From contig NZ_JACHXN010000032.1 in NCBI RefSeq assembly GCF_014192095.1, positions 1-51,152 on the forward strand: DNA of 51,152 nt. The letters are read 5' to 3'. Below are positions 34,423-42,525 of this stretch, one piece after another. Position numbers and translations under genes: made by a program. Origin of the DNA: Phyllobacterium trifolii. Lineage in GTDB: Bacteria > Pseudomonadota > Alphaproteobacteria > Rhizobiales > Rhizobiaceae. Each line of letters starts with the position of its first letter. Position 1 is the stretch's first letter. The notes beneath the pieces were generated by a model. That model saw only the letters and a list, made by a program, of their open reading frames with translations, was not told the origin of the DNA and searched no databases.

Positions 34423-35497
34423 TTGCAAAACTCCTTCTCGTTGAACAGTATTGTATAGCTTCTAACCGCGCATTCGTTATTAATCATAATTTGATGCCAA
34501 CGTTGCCACCTTTGTCCAGAAAATAAAGATCGCTATCAATCGCAAAACTGTATTCATTCATTTTGTCATCCTCTAACTTTCAACAATAACTACTGTTATC
34601 GTTCTTCCTAATTACAAGTCTCATGGACGGCGTAGCACCCGTCAATAGCAAAAATATACTTTTTATTGATTTTTTCTATTGTCAACATTTGGCGCGGCTT
34701 CGCTGAATGTTGACAATGTCATTGCAAGTTTGAGAAACCGTCCAAAAACGCTGCGTAATTCTATTTGAGCCGGCTGAGGCCGGCACGGCCCATAGCCATT
34801 AGCTACGCATCCGACTTCACGGGGTAACAGGTCAGGAAGTGTTTGGCGGATTGATGCGCGAACGAAATTTGGTCTCGGCGCTACTATCCGAGCTGTGTAA
34901 ATTTGATTTCCCTGGGCGCGGTCCATGCACGAGCTTTCGCGTGTCATCACCAGCAGAGCAAGCTATAGACCTAGATTCCCAAATCTTTTCATTGGCAAGC
35001 TTGGAGTTGGCCGGCTATCCTATCCGTATGGCGAGAGGTACGAGGCAATTGCATCGTTTATGAAAGCGTCCGCGCACGATAGGAATAAGCCAGTCTGGAG
35101 ACCTTTCCATTTCATCGACCACCTTTTGAATACCAATCAATTCGAGCGGGAATGGAAATGGGGCGTTCCCGCGCTGGTTCCGGTTAGTATCGACAATGTT
35201 CTCCCCATTCTCAGCTTCAAGACCTATTTCGTTTTCACCCAGCAGCATAAAATGCCCGGAACCAATCAGCCCTTTAGCGAGTGAGCGAAGCCAAGCGGCC
35301 GCAGTTGCCGATCGACGCCAGACATAGAGGAGGCGCTGGGCTACTCCCTACCGATTATATTTGAGAAGGTAATTGAAAATACTGGATTAGCGATTCTGAA
35401 TCAAACGGCGTTTAACTGAGTAATGGGGAGAGCACGTGGGGTTCAATCAACGTCACTCGCTGCCCAGCATTGTCGGGGCCGTCTGGTAGAGAAGTCT
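34423..35497. other. Long spacer without a confident gene
   Basis: The first 260 nt are strongly AT-rich and probably hold the promoter of the gene at 33820-34422. The rest contains short open frames on both strands (for example 34925-35284 plus and 35015-35248 minus) that overlap one another and lack good ribosome binding sites. I see no recognisable gene. An 11-bp inverted repeat is listed separately. Confidence 0.4.
34679..34716. repeat. Perfect 11-bp inverted repeat
   Basis: TTGTCAACATT at 34679-34689 is matched by AATGTTGACAA at 34706-34716 with a 16-nt spacer. No T-run follows, so it is not a normal terminator. It could be an operator or an RNA hairpin. Confidence 0.6.
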
Positions 35498-35821
35498 TCA
35501 ACTGTTCAGCCGATCGTCCGGGTTGAGCAGATGTGGCTTGCGCCGGAACTGCCACCTGCCCTTTGCATATTTCTTAACTATACTATCGACGACCTCATAA
35601 GACAGGTCCGGGGCGAAACCCTGACGGACCAGCCGTCCGACAATACCGTCGATGGCATCTTGAGTTGCTTCGCGGTCTTTGGCAAACCGGAGAAAGTAAG
35701 TGTGCATCAATACGCGCGCGCAATCATCCCGCGAGGGCCTTCTCTCTTGTTGCAACCGCGCGCGGTATTCGCGCTGCCTAAGTTTCTGATCAGCATTTCT
35801 TTGTTGCAGTGATTTCCGCAT
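35498..35821 (-). CDS. Hypothetical basic protein, 107 residues
   Basis: A small, strongly basic, helical protein. The N-terminal half is rich in Arg and Gln (LRQREYRARLQQERR). The second half contains a helix with FAKDREATQDAIDGIVGRL and ends in a basic segment (KKYAKGRWQFRRKPH). The ATG at 35821 has AAGGAG 7 nt upstream, which decides the start; longer forms add an unrelated tail. The charge pattern suits a nucleic-acid-binding protein, but no known domain is recognised. Confidence 0.6.
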   Translation of the reverse strand: MRKSLQQRNADQKLRQREYRARLQQERRPSRDDCARVLMHTYFLRFAKDREATQDAIDGIVGRLVRQGFAPDLSYEVVDSIVKKYAKGRWQFRRKPHLLNPDDRLNS

Positions 35822-35946
35822 GGTTTGCTCCTTCTTACAAAAAAGCATGATCCGGAAATCGAGCCGGCGCAAACGCCGACGATGGGGCAACTCATAATTT
35901 AATGGGTTGGGCGTTCTGGTTGAGATCGGGTCAGTTTCTGACGCCG

Positions 35947-36363
35947 TCATTGCACTTTGAAATACCTCAATTTCTGAACAGCATCATCGATGTCAAAATG
36001 ATCAAGTCGGGCATTTTCGAGCTTGCCATCGCGGCCAAGCACGCTGCCTGCCAGTGAAAACGCCAAGAGGTTGGGTGCAACGCGTGGTGCCAGCTGGCGA
36101 ATCGCATCAATGCTGATCCTCTTCTCCCCTTTTCCCATCGGATCCGCGAGTATCGCCAAGGCAGCGGCGAGCGGCATTGCCCCGAGTGGCAATGAATGAG
36201 CAGACTCCGCCGTTGCATCACGCGACCAACCAAAGAGGATTGCTGCCTCGACTTGGGCCGGGGTGGCGACAGGACCGCTCTCATCATGGTGTCCGCAGTC
36301 GTTGAAAGCCAGCACCAGGGGCTGACTACCACGAATCCTCAGCAATCTTGGGTTCACGCACAT
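35947..36363 (-). CDS. Hypothetical protein, 138 residues, possibly truncated
   Basis: The product is not recognised. The frame looks coding: hydrophobic and polar residues are well mixed, with segments LVLAFNDCGHHDESG, PAQVEAAILFGWSRD and a C-terminal LDHFDIDDAVQKLRYFKVQ. No clear ribosome binding site precedes the ATG at 36363, and an in-frame stop lies 8 codons upstream, just beside the IS21-like repeats. The gene may have lost its original 5' end through that insertion. It precedes the basic 107-residue gene by 125 nt. Confidence 0.5.
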   Translation of the reverse strand: MCVNPRLLRIRGSQPLVLAFNDCGHHDESGPVATPAQVEAAILFGWSRDATAESAHSLPLGAMPLAAALAILADPMGKGEKRISIDAIRQLAPRVAPNLLAFSLAGSVLGRDGKLENARLDHFDIDDAVQKLRYFKVQ

Positions 36364-36514
36364 CAGCCGCTGCGCCGTCTTGAGCTAAATATTGCAATCG
36401 TCATCACCCCTCTCCTCGCCCACTGCCCAAGCGCTGTTGCAAGTTGATCCGGAGTTGACCGCTGACCGCAAACGCCGTTTGACCAAGAATCGGATTGCCA
36501 GAAGTTTGCAACGC

Positions 36515-36705
36515 AAGTCTGTAAAACGGAATCGGGGACACCCTAAACACCGATCAGGAGAATCGCCGCCAGATTGCCAGTGCGGTCGGCGGTGCGGAAC
36601 GCCGGCAATTTTCAAAAACTGAATCGACATTCGAAGATATTGAATCGGTGTTCCCCAACTTTGAATCAGCCATCCCCGAATTTGAATCGGAACAGCGTAA
36701 ATTAT
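36515..36705. repeat. IS21-type terminal repeats with 21-bp period, no transposase
   Basis: GAATC occurs at 36621, 36642, 36663 and 36684, an exact 21-nt spacing, within the pattern TTTGAATCRGnnnTCCCCRA. Multiple short tandem repeats near the ends are typical of IS21-family elements, where they bind the IstA transposase. No istA or istB is present, so this is an orphan end. The upstream part (GTAAAACGGAATCGGGGACACCC, shown here only as its start at 36521) seems to belong to the same relic. The stretch 36706-37066 has no recognisable feature. Confidence 0.5.
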
Positions 36706-37066
36706 ATTGACGTTCCGGCGCGTCGTTGTGCATTGATTGCGCATGCCGTACGTTGGCGATAAAGGATCAGCAATTGCAGGCCCTTTGTCTTGATCTGACT
36801 TCAGTTGCCAAGAGCTTTTTGTAATGCAATCCGGCAGATTTGATCCCTTAAAATTCGTTTCAGCGACAAACAGCGTTTGTGTGCTGCCTATGTCACTCTG
36901 CATTGAAGCCGCCGAGATCGTCGTGTCCTCGTTCGACGCTCTCTGCGGCAAAGCCCCTTTCTGATCCTACAGGGTCAATGCGCGACCCGACTGGAAGGTG
37001 ACTTACAAGCGACATTTCAGAGGCGGCGTCGTTGGCGTTCGCATCGCAAATGACGTTGCCTGCGTT

Positions 37067-39166
37067 TTACGTCGTGTTGAAGTTGCCGGACAAAATTTCA
37101 TCAACTTGCCAGCCTTCCAGCGTGCGGCTTTGCATGAGGTTGGTTGCCAGCAATTCGACCAGAGATCGATGCTGATCAATGAGACTACCAGCCCTTTGAT
37201 AGGCGTCTTCAAGGACGGCATTCACTCGCCGCGCGAGTTCGTCATGAAACAGCAGGTCGCGTGCCGGATCGTTTGAAGGTCGATAGAGCAGCGGCATCCC
37301 TGCTGAAAGACCAACGGATGTTTCCAGCTCCACCGCCAGCCGCGTGGCCTGGGCGAGATCGCTGTCCGCCGAGCCGCCGGAACCGGACGAAACCGCTCCG
37401 AGGATGTGCTCTTCTGCGGCGCGCCCAGCCACAAGGACAACAATCAGATTGGCGATCCAGGCCGCATCTTGAACGCGGTTGGCATCGATGTTTATTTTGG
37501 CTTGGCCCCCGTCGCCCTCGATCGAGACTGTGATCATTTCCCCGATATTTAGCACATGCCGCGCCAGCGCATGTCCCGATTCATGCACGGCTTGCCGCCA
37601 CAGCAAATCGGCTGGTTTGTCGGGACGACCCGCCCTTAAGGCAGTTTCGATATCTTGAAAACTCAAAGGACTACCCCGCCGCCGCGCCGCGCGACGCGCA
37701 TCGCGCACAGTCCGTTCGACGTCCGCACCCGAGAGACCCGACGCCATTCTCGCCAAGGCCCGCAACGCAGGATGATCAGGGTATCCGGATTCGCCGTACG
37801 TCTTCTCCCCGATTGTCGCGGTTCTGAAAGTCGACGCTAGAGTGGATGCCAGCATGCCGGGGAGATCGAGACGCAAGTGATATGCGAGGATCTGCGTCAG
37901 GGAATCGATGTCCGGAAGCGGTACCATGACGTGGTTTTCAAGCCGGCCTGAACGCGTTAGCGCAGGATCAATTGCGTTTGGCCGGTTTGTTGCGCCAACG
38001 ACAATTGTGCCTTCGGTCCACGCTGCTGTGTCAAGCAACTCGAGCAACTGGTTGACGACGGAGTTCCAGTAGTCTGCGTTACTGCCGCCGCTGGAGTTGC
38101 TGCGCGTGCCGATGCCGTCGATTTCGTCGATGAACAGGATACAGGGTTTCATGTCGGCAGCCTCGGCGAACGCCCTGGACATTCTCGTCAAAACGTCGCC
38201 GAGGTGGCTCGGCTGCAGCCAAGTGGCAACCGATGTAACGAGGAGTGGAAGTTGCAAGCTGTTGCAGAGCGCCTTGACAAAGGTGGTCTTGCCAACACCT
38301 GGCGGACCCGACAACAACAGCCTCGGGCTGAGGTCGGACCAGGCAATGGTCCGATTGTGATAGGCATCAAGGTCGTCGCGAAGGTCGAGAGCCCAAGTTC
38401 TCGCCTCGCCAAATCCGGCGAGATCGTCGATCGTCAGCGGTGCAAACGCCCCTCTGGCATCGCGCGGCGCGCTGTACATCAGGCTCTGCGGATGCAGCAC
38501 CGTCGACCCCGATGTTGGCTTGCTCTTCTTCGCGTTCAGTTTGTTCCATGGCTTGTCAGACCCATTTATGTCGTCACCCTTGCCGCCAGCCGAGGTGGAT
38601 CCTTGCCCTACGTTGCGTTCAACTGCGCGATCTGTCGCAATCTTGTGAAGCACCTTCAGGCATTGATCAGCCGTGCGTGGCCGCCGGATCGCAAGCTGAA
38701 AGTCGAAGAGCGTCAGTACGTCGAGATCAAAAGGTCTTCGCCCAAACAATTGCAGGGTGTCTTCCCGCGGCGTGTCCATCGCTACTGCAAGCAGTTCGGC
38801 AAGCAAGGTCTGGTCAAGTAAACCCGCATCGAGGACCACGTCGGCGGCAACAGCGGCAGCCAGCGGCGGATTTGTGTCAGGGTCAAAGAGGAGCAGGATA
38901 GCCACTCCGACCTGGATAGCGGTGGCGGCCTTGGCATCGAGCCAATCACGATGATTGCGCAGCGTCATCGCATGATCAATGGGTACGAAACGCGCGATTG
39001 TAGAATCACGATCATTTTCGCCGAATGCATCGTCATGCATATCGGTACTGTCAATTGCGATCGTCGGCAGAGGCCAGATAATACTACGGTCGATCAGGCG
39101 GAGCAGTGGTTCTTCAAAATCCGCGAATGGAAATCGCAGCAAGATAATCGGAGCCGGATTGCGCAC
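37067..39166 (-). CDS. Soluble FtsH-like AAA ATPase with M41 zinc-peptidase domain
   Basis: A 699-residue protein from a GTG at 39166. About 1-240 is a unique N-terminal region with no membrane helix. The AAA domain spans about 245-515: Walker A G287-P-P-G-V-G-K293, Walker B ILFIDEID at 343-350, arginine-finger region SGRLEN near 406. The M41 domain follows, with zinc motif H528-E-S-G-H532 and probable third ligand D603 in SADSDLAQAT. All ATPase and protease residues appear intact, so it should be an ATP-driven protease, but unlike FtsH it lacks membrane anchors. The start has no ribosome binding site and the 5' end may be damaged (see findings). It follows two unknown genes on the same strand. 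Confidence 0.85.
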   Translation of the reverse strand: MRNPAPIILLRFPFADFEEPLLRLIDRSIIWPLPTIAIDSTDMHDDAFGENDRDSTIARFVPIDHAMTLRNHRDWLDAKAATAIQVGVAILLLFDPDTNPPLAAAVAADVVLDAGLLDQTLLAELLAVAMDTPREDTLQLFGRRPFDLDVLTLFDFQLAIRRPRTADQCLKVLHKIATDRAVERNVGQGSTSAGGKGDDINGSDKPWNKLNAKKSKPTSGSTVLHPQSLMYSAPRDARGAFAPLTIDDLAGFGEARTWALDLRDDLDAYHNRTIAWSDLSPRLLLSGPPGVGKTTFVKALCNSLQLPLLVTSVATWLQPSHLGDVLTRMSRAFAEAADMKPCILFIDEIDGIGTRSNSSGGSNADYWNSVVNQLLELLDTAAWTEGTIVVGATNRPNAIDPALTRSGRLENHVMVPLPDIDSLTQILAYHLRLDLPGMLASTLASTFRTATIGEKTYGESGYPDHPALRALARMASGLSGADVERTVRDARRAARRRGSPLSFQDIETALRAGRPDKPADLLWRQAVHESGHALARHVLNIGEMITVSIEGDGGQAKINIDANRVQDAAWIANLIVVLVAGRAAEEHILGAVSSGSGGSADSDLAQATRLAVELETSVGLSAGMPLLYRPSNDPARDLLFHDELARRVNAVLEDAYQRAGSLIDQHRSLVELLATNLMQSRTLEGWQVDEILSGNFNTT

Positions 39167-39313
39167 CAGACGCCGTCAACCATCGAGGTCCTTGTTGTCC
39201 TGCTGCTCGGCAACAGCTTGAGCAATTGTTCGAATGTCAGACCAGAGTTTTCAACGGCACGGGCTGACCTGGGTGGCGGTGCAAACGCCGGATGAGGAAA
39301 TTTGAAAGAGCGC

Positions 39314-39706
39314 TCACTTGGTTGAAACTCCGTCAGATAAAGGCGTCAACGCATCAGGATGCAAAGTTGCAAGCCAGTCGAGCACCAGTTGGCAGCTTGC
39401 ATCACCGTTCCCTGCCCGCATTTTGATTGGACGTATTAGCGCTTGCCAATAAGCAGCGTCGGGCTCGCCAAAACCCTTGACGAGAAGGATAATCTGCCCA
39501 AGAAGTGCTGCTGTCTCGTAGCAGCAGAAATCCTGATCCAGCTTGGGCCGATCTAAGCGCACGGGTCGTGCGGCGACCGCGCTGGCACCCGCACACATCA
39601 TATCCTGTCGAAGCGGCGGATAGTGACGACCAGACCATCTCGATTTCCGCTGATAGCTGTGGAGAACGATGTAAGACGGCAACACGACCGCGCTGAGATA
39701 AAACAT
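39314..39706 (-). CDS. Hypothetical protein, 130 residues, between nuclease-like and FtsH-like genes
   Basis: The product is not recognised. The N-terminus is hydrophobic (FYLSAVVLPSYIVLH) and could be a membrane or signal segment; the remainder is mixed with helices (YETAALLGQIILLVKGFG, LVLDWLATLHPDAL). AGGGA lies 9 nt upstream of the ATG. Its stop overlaps a GTG in the sequence AAGTGAGC, exactly where the original start of the FtsH-like gene may have been, so the two are likely coupled. It lies about 100 nt after the nuclease-like gene. Confidence 0.6.
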   Translation of the reverse strand: MFYLSAVVLPSYIVLHSYQRKSRWSGRHYPPLRQDMMCAGASAVAARPVRLDRPKLDQDFCCYETAALLGQIILLVKGFGEPDAAYWQALIRPIKMRAGNGDASCQLVLDWLATLHPDALTPLSDGVSTK

Positions 39707-39809
39707 GGCAATGGTTCCCTGATCCTCCGGACATCAGCGTCCGTGGTTGGATCTGTCGTTTGATCGGAGTAGGCGCGGCTGAAGCGTTTTTCGCTTCAGC
39801 CAGCAGATG

Positions 39810-40721
39810 TCAACCGACGTTGGCCGCGGGTGGCACGGCGAAGCCGATGCTGATGCGCCGCGGCATCTGAACCACATCTGCCGTAGCTTGCATCGCCCGT
39901 GATTCCGATTCGATGAGCGCGCGGTTCTTCGGCGGACGGCCGGGTCCGCGTTTTTCGGCCAGACGCGAAGGCAGTGCGTGCGCCCGCTCCGTTTCCCGCG
40001 CCAGGGCGGCACGGGCCTGCTTGCCAAATTCGGCCCGCAAAGCCGCCATAACGGTTGCCGCACCCTCGATTTCGAGCAGCGCATCAAGCTCCGACAGCTT
40101 CCAGATGCCGCTGCTGCGTTCGCCGGCGCGGCTTGCGCCGTCAATAATCGCAACATCGACCCGCTTTACCGACAAGCGTTTGTGCTTTTTGTACAGCCAA
40201 TCCGGCAATGCCAGTGCACTCGCCAACATTTTGGACTTGAGATCGCCGAGACGGTTTGTGTCCCCGTACGACGCGAGCGACCGCTTCATGTCGATAATCG
40301 TCGCAGCGTCGGTGCGCATGTTGATGATGATGAGGTCGGGCGTATAGGATTTTTTGCAGCGGACGTCCGAGTCGAACACAATGCCATCGAGTTCTTTCCA
40401 GTTGTTGCTGGCAAGCGCTTCTTCGGCAGCCGGTACGATGGGGAGGCGGATCGACTGGTGCAAGATTACAAGGTTGGGATTGGCTTTGGCGATCTGGATG
40501 ACGGCCTGCTCAAGGAGCTTTCCTTCATGAAAACTCACTGACCGGACAAGCGAGGCAACATTGACAAAGCCGCCGAGGATGTCATCCGCGGCCGGAGCGA
40601 TATCGATCACTGCCGCCATCGTCTTGTCGATGAGAGCTGAAAACACGGTGGCAACGTCGCTCTGATGGATGCTGTGGGTAAATTTACTGGCATAGAGTGA
40701 AGCGAGATTGAAATGATGCAC
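39810..40721 (-). CDS. Putative PD-(D/E)xK nuclease-fold protein with AT-hook-like tail
   Basis: A 303-residue protein that I do not recognise as a named family. The core shows YTP-D129-LIII, a short loop, then TII-D144-M-K146, with an acidic E110 before it and hydrophobic strands on each side. This matches the PD-(D/E)xK nuclease signature. A C-terminal RGPGRPPK (258-265) resembles an AT-hook, which binds the minor groove of AT-rich DNA. I chose the GTG at 40721 because AGGAG lies 7 nt upstream; upstream in-frame codons add a basic tail. It is the first gene of a minus-strand run with the 130-residue protein and the FtsH-like protease. Nuclease activity is inferred. Confidence 0.65.
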   Translation of the reverse strand: MHHFNLASLYASKFTHSIHQSDVATVFSALIDKTMAAVIDIAPAADDILGGFVNVASLVRSVSFHEGKLLEQAVIQIAKANPNLVILHQSIRLPIVPAAEEALASNNWKELDGIVFDSDVRCKKSYTPDLIIINMRTDAATIIDMKRSLASYGDTNRLGDLKSKMLASALALPDWLYKKHKRLSVKRVDVAIIDGASRAGERSSGIWKLSELDALLEIEGAATVMAALRAEFGKQARAALARETERAHALPSRLAEKRGPGRPPKNRALIESESRAMQATADVVQMPRRISIGFAVPPAANVG

Positions 40722-41747
40722 GGGAAGTCTCCTGAACGAATGAATGGTTTGAATGCGAGGTCCGCGCTGCGTCTTGGCCAGCCGCAACCGTTCCAGGCGT
40801 ATCAACGCTCGATTGAAGGGGAACAGCAGAAGAAGGGGATGCGAGGATCGGCTGGTCGTCCGAACGGGTGACCAGGTGCGACGCTTAACTTTTCGGGAGT
40901 TTTATCGCCGGCAAGGCCAAGGAGAGCGAGACAGAAAGCTCAATAGCCGGATTAATAACTTTCCTTGCGCAAGCAAGATTGATAAATGTCCGCATAGCCC
41001 AATTCCTCCTCGAAGGTTGCGGGTCAGGCCCTTGCTCGTGTACCAGCACTTGCGGGGGCCGTTTGCGCCGCTTATTTTCAGCGCGTGTTATCCTTGTCGC
41101 AGGATCCTTCCCGGATCTCAAGTGCCCCGGCGAAAAAAAGAACACACCCGGAACAAAAAAGACGAACCCAAATAATTGCCGCGTTGATCTGGGTCAATGG
41201 ATGCACAAGAATCGATCCGCTCCGCCCGGAAAGCTGCGTTTTATGCCGAAATGCGGATTCATCAGGATAGGAAAAGCAATAGACGAAAGCTGTTCGCAAT
41301 TTTGTCGAATTATCAAGCAAGAAAACACCCTCGCGCCGAGCGGTATGCCCATTGTTCGCTCTGCGGTTTGATATTCCGTCATAGACACGACCCGACCCGG
41401 CACAAGCGTGACGCCCTCAAGACCGCGATGGCGCAAGACGTGAGGTTCCTGAAAGAGGGAACCGATAGTACGGAGATGGTGTCAACGGCAGAGTACGAGC
41501 GCCTCGCCCCTATCCGCATTGAGGCTCGTCGATGCCCTTGATGAGGATGTCAAGAAACTCATATTGGTTCCGCAGATCAAATAACTGGACGGCGAGAGCT
41601 CAGATGTGTGGACGCTCGACGGTCCCTAGATCAGTAGCAGACCAGGCACCTTGCGACGCCAACGCGCGGGAAGGATGAACACGAAACAATGTTTCGTAGC
41701 GAGCGCATTGAATGCAGCAGCGGACAGTGAGCCCCGGGGTAGCATGC
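40722..41747. other. Spacer between nuclease-like gene and antitoxin relic
   Basis: About 1 kb without a confident gene. The first part should hold the promoter of the leftward nuclease-like gene. A plus-strand frame at 41197-41541 has an imperfect zinc-finger-like CSLCGLIF segment but no ribosome binding site. From 41540 to 41747 nothing is recognised. Confidence 0.4.
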
Positions 41748-42133
41748 AGCGCATTCCGCATCGATCCACTGCCGCATTGCGAAAAGACCAGGCATTTCTC
41801 CGTACAGCATCAAGTTAAGCGCCGCTTGGCCGCTAGTGGTAGCGTTGGGCTTGCGAATCCAGGCGTAGACGCGGGCTGGTTCAGGGGACAAGGAGCTTTG
41901 CCACTGTGGATGCCGATGAGGTGCGCCATCTCATCCCGCAGTTCGCGGTCGATTGTGACGAAGCCCGTTCTTTGCAGCGCGTCCAGGTGCGGGCGGAAAT
42001 GTCGCCGAGAAGAATGACGGCTTCGGCATACCTGAGGTCCCAGACTTTGAAAGGCTGGTCTGTGGTGCGAGAAGGTCCCAGCTTCTTCATCTGTGATTGC
42101 AGATGGGTGCAGTTGCGGCTGGCGGGACAACAT
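41748..42133 (-). pseudogene. Decayed Xre/MbcA/ParS-type antitoxin gene
   Basis: Pieces of one protein appear in three frames in the correct order. From 42133: SAITDEEAGTFSHH; then in another frame FKVWDLRYAEAVILLGDISARTWTR; then VTIDRELRDEMAHLIGIHSG; then VYAWIRKPNATTSGQAALNL and LMLYGEMPGLFAMRQWIDAE. This is the full domain order of Xre/MbcA-type antitoxins: a helical N-terminus, a helix-turn-helix with LLGDxSxRTW, an LxxRLxHLIGIxKAL helix, and the C-terminal toxin-binding WIxxPNxxxxGxxALxxM segment. At least three frameshifts separate the pieces. The partner RES-domain toxin normally found downstream was not seen. Confidence 0.65.
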
Positions 42134-42525
42134 CGGGTGGCCTAACCTCCATTCTGCACCTCACTTTCTCGCAATAATATTCGAAGACATTTATCATTCG
42201 AGTTTGCGCATAAATGACTTCGCGTACATGCAATTTGCCACTCCGGCAAGCAGTGAGCATGGGCGGCTTTGCGGCATTCCTGCTGCTGGAGGGTGTTGTT
42301 ACAAATGCCCCAAATCTTTAGAAACAATTGAATGAGAACATTACCAGACCGGGTCGGCTCCGCTCCAGGCAAAACAAAAGAATGTTTCGTAGTGAGGAGG
42401 CGGGTTTCATGCGGCAAGGAACAACCTCCCGCATGAAAGCCGCTTGCCTGTCGAATGGCCCGTCCCTTTTCGAGCGCGACGACGGAGTAAAAAATCAAGA
42501 GCGGGCAATGACCCCGCCCTTGACA
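42134..42525. other. Spacer after the methyltransferase gene
   Basis: No gene, repeat or terminator was recognised in this 390-nt stretch; open frames here lack ribosome binding sites and family resemblance. Confidence 0.4.

Noticed and set aside
34925..35284. Open frames on both strands in the spacer after 34.9 kb
   Set aside because: They overlap each other, lack good start sites and resemble no family I know; either may be real but neither can be supported.
36621..36690. A CRISPR-like array from the regularly spaced GAATC repeats
   Set aside because: Period is only 21 bp with no spacer diversity typical of CRISPR and no cas genes; it fits IS21 terminal repeats.
36385..36951. A 188-codon minus-strand open frame across the IS21-like repeats
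   Set aside because: Its translation simply reads through the 21-bp repeats and neighbouring spacer; no ribosome binding site and no domain.
41197..41541. A plus-strand frame with a C-x2-C segment followed by one histidine, like a C2H2 zinc finger
   Set aside because: The last expected histidine is missing, there is no ribosome binding site and it lies in a decayed stretch, so it is not called as a gene.
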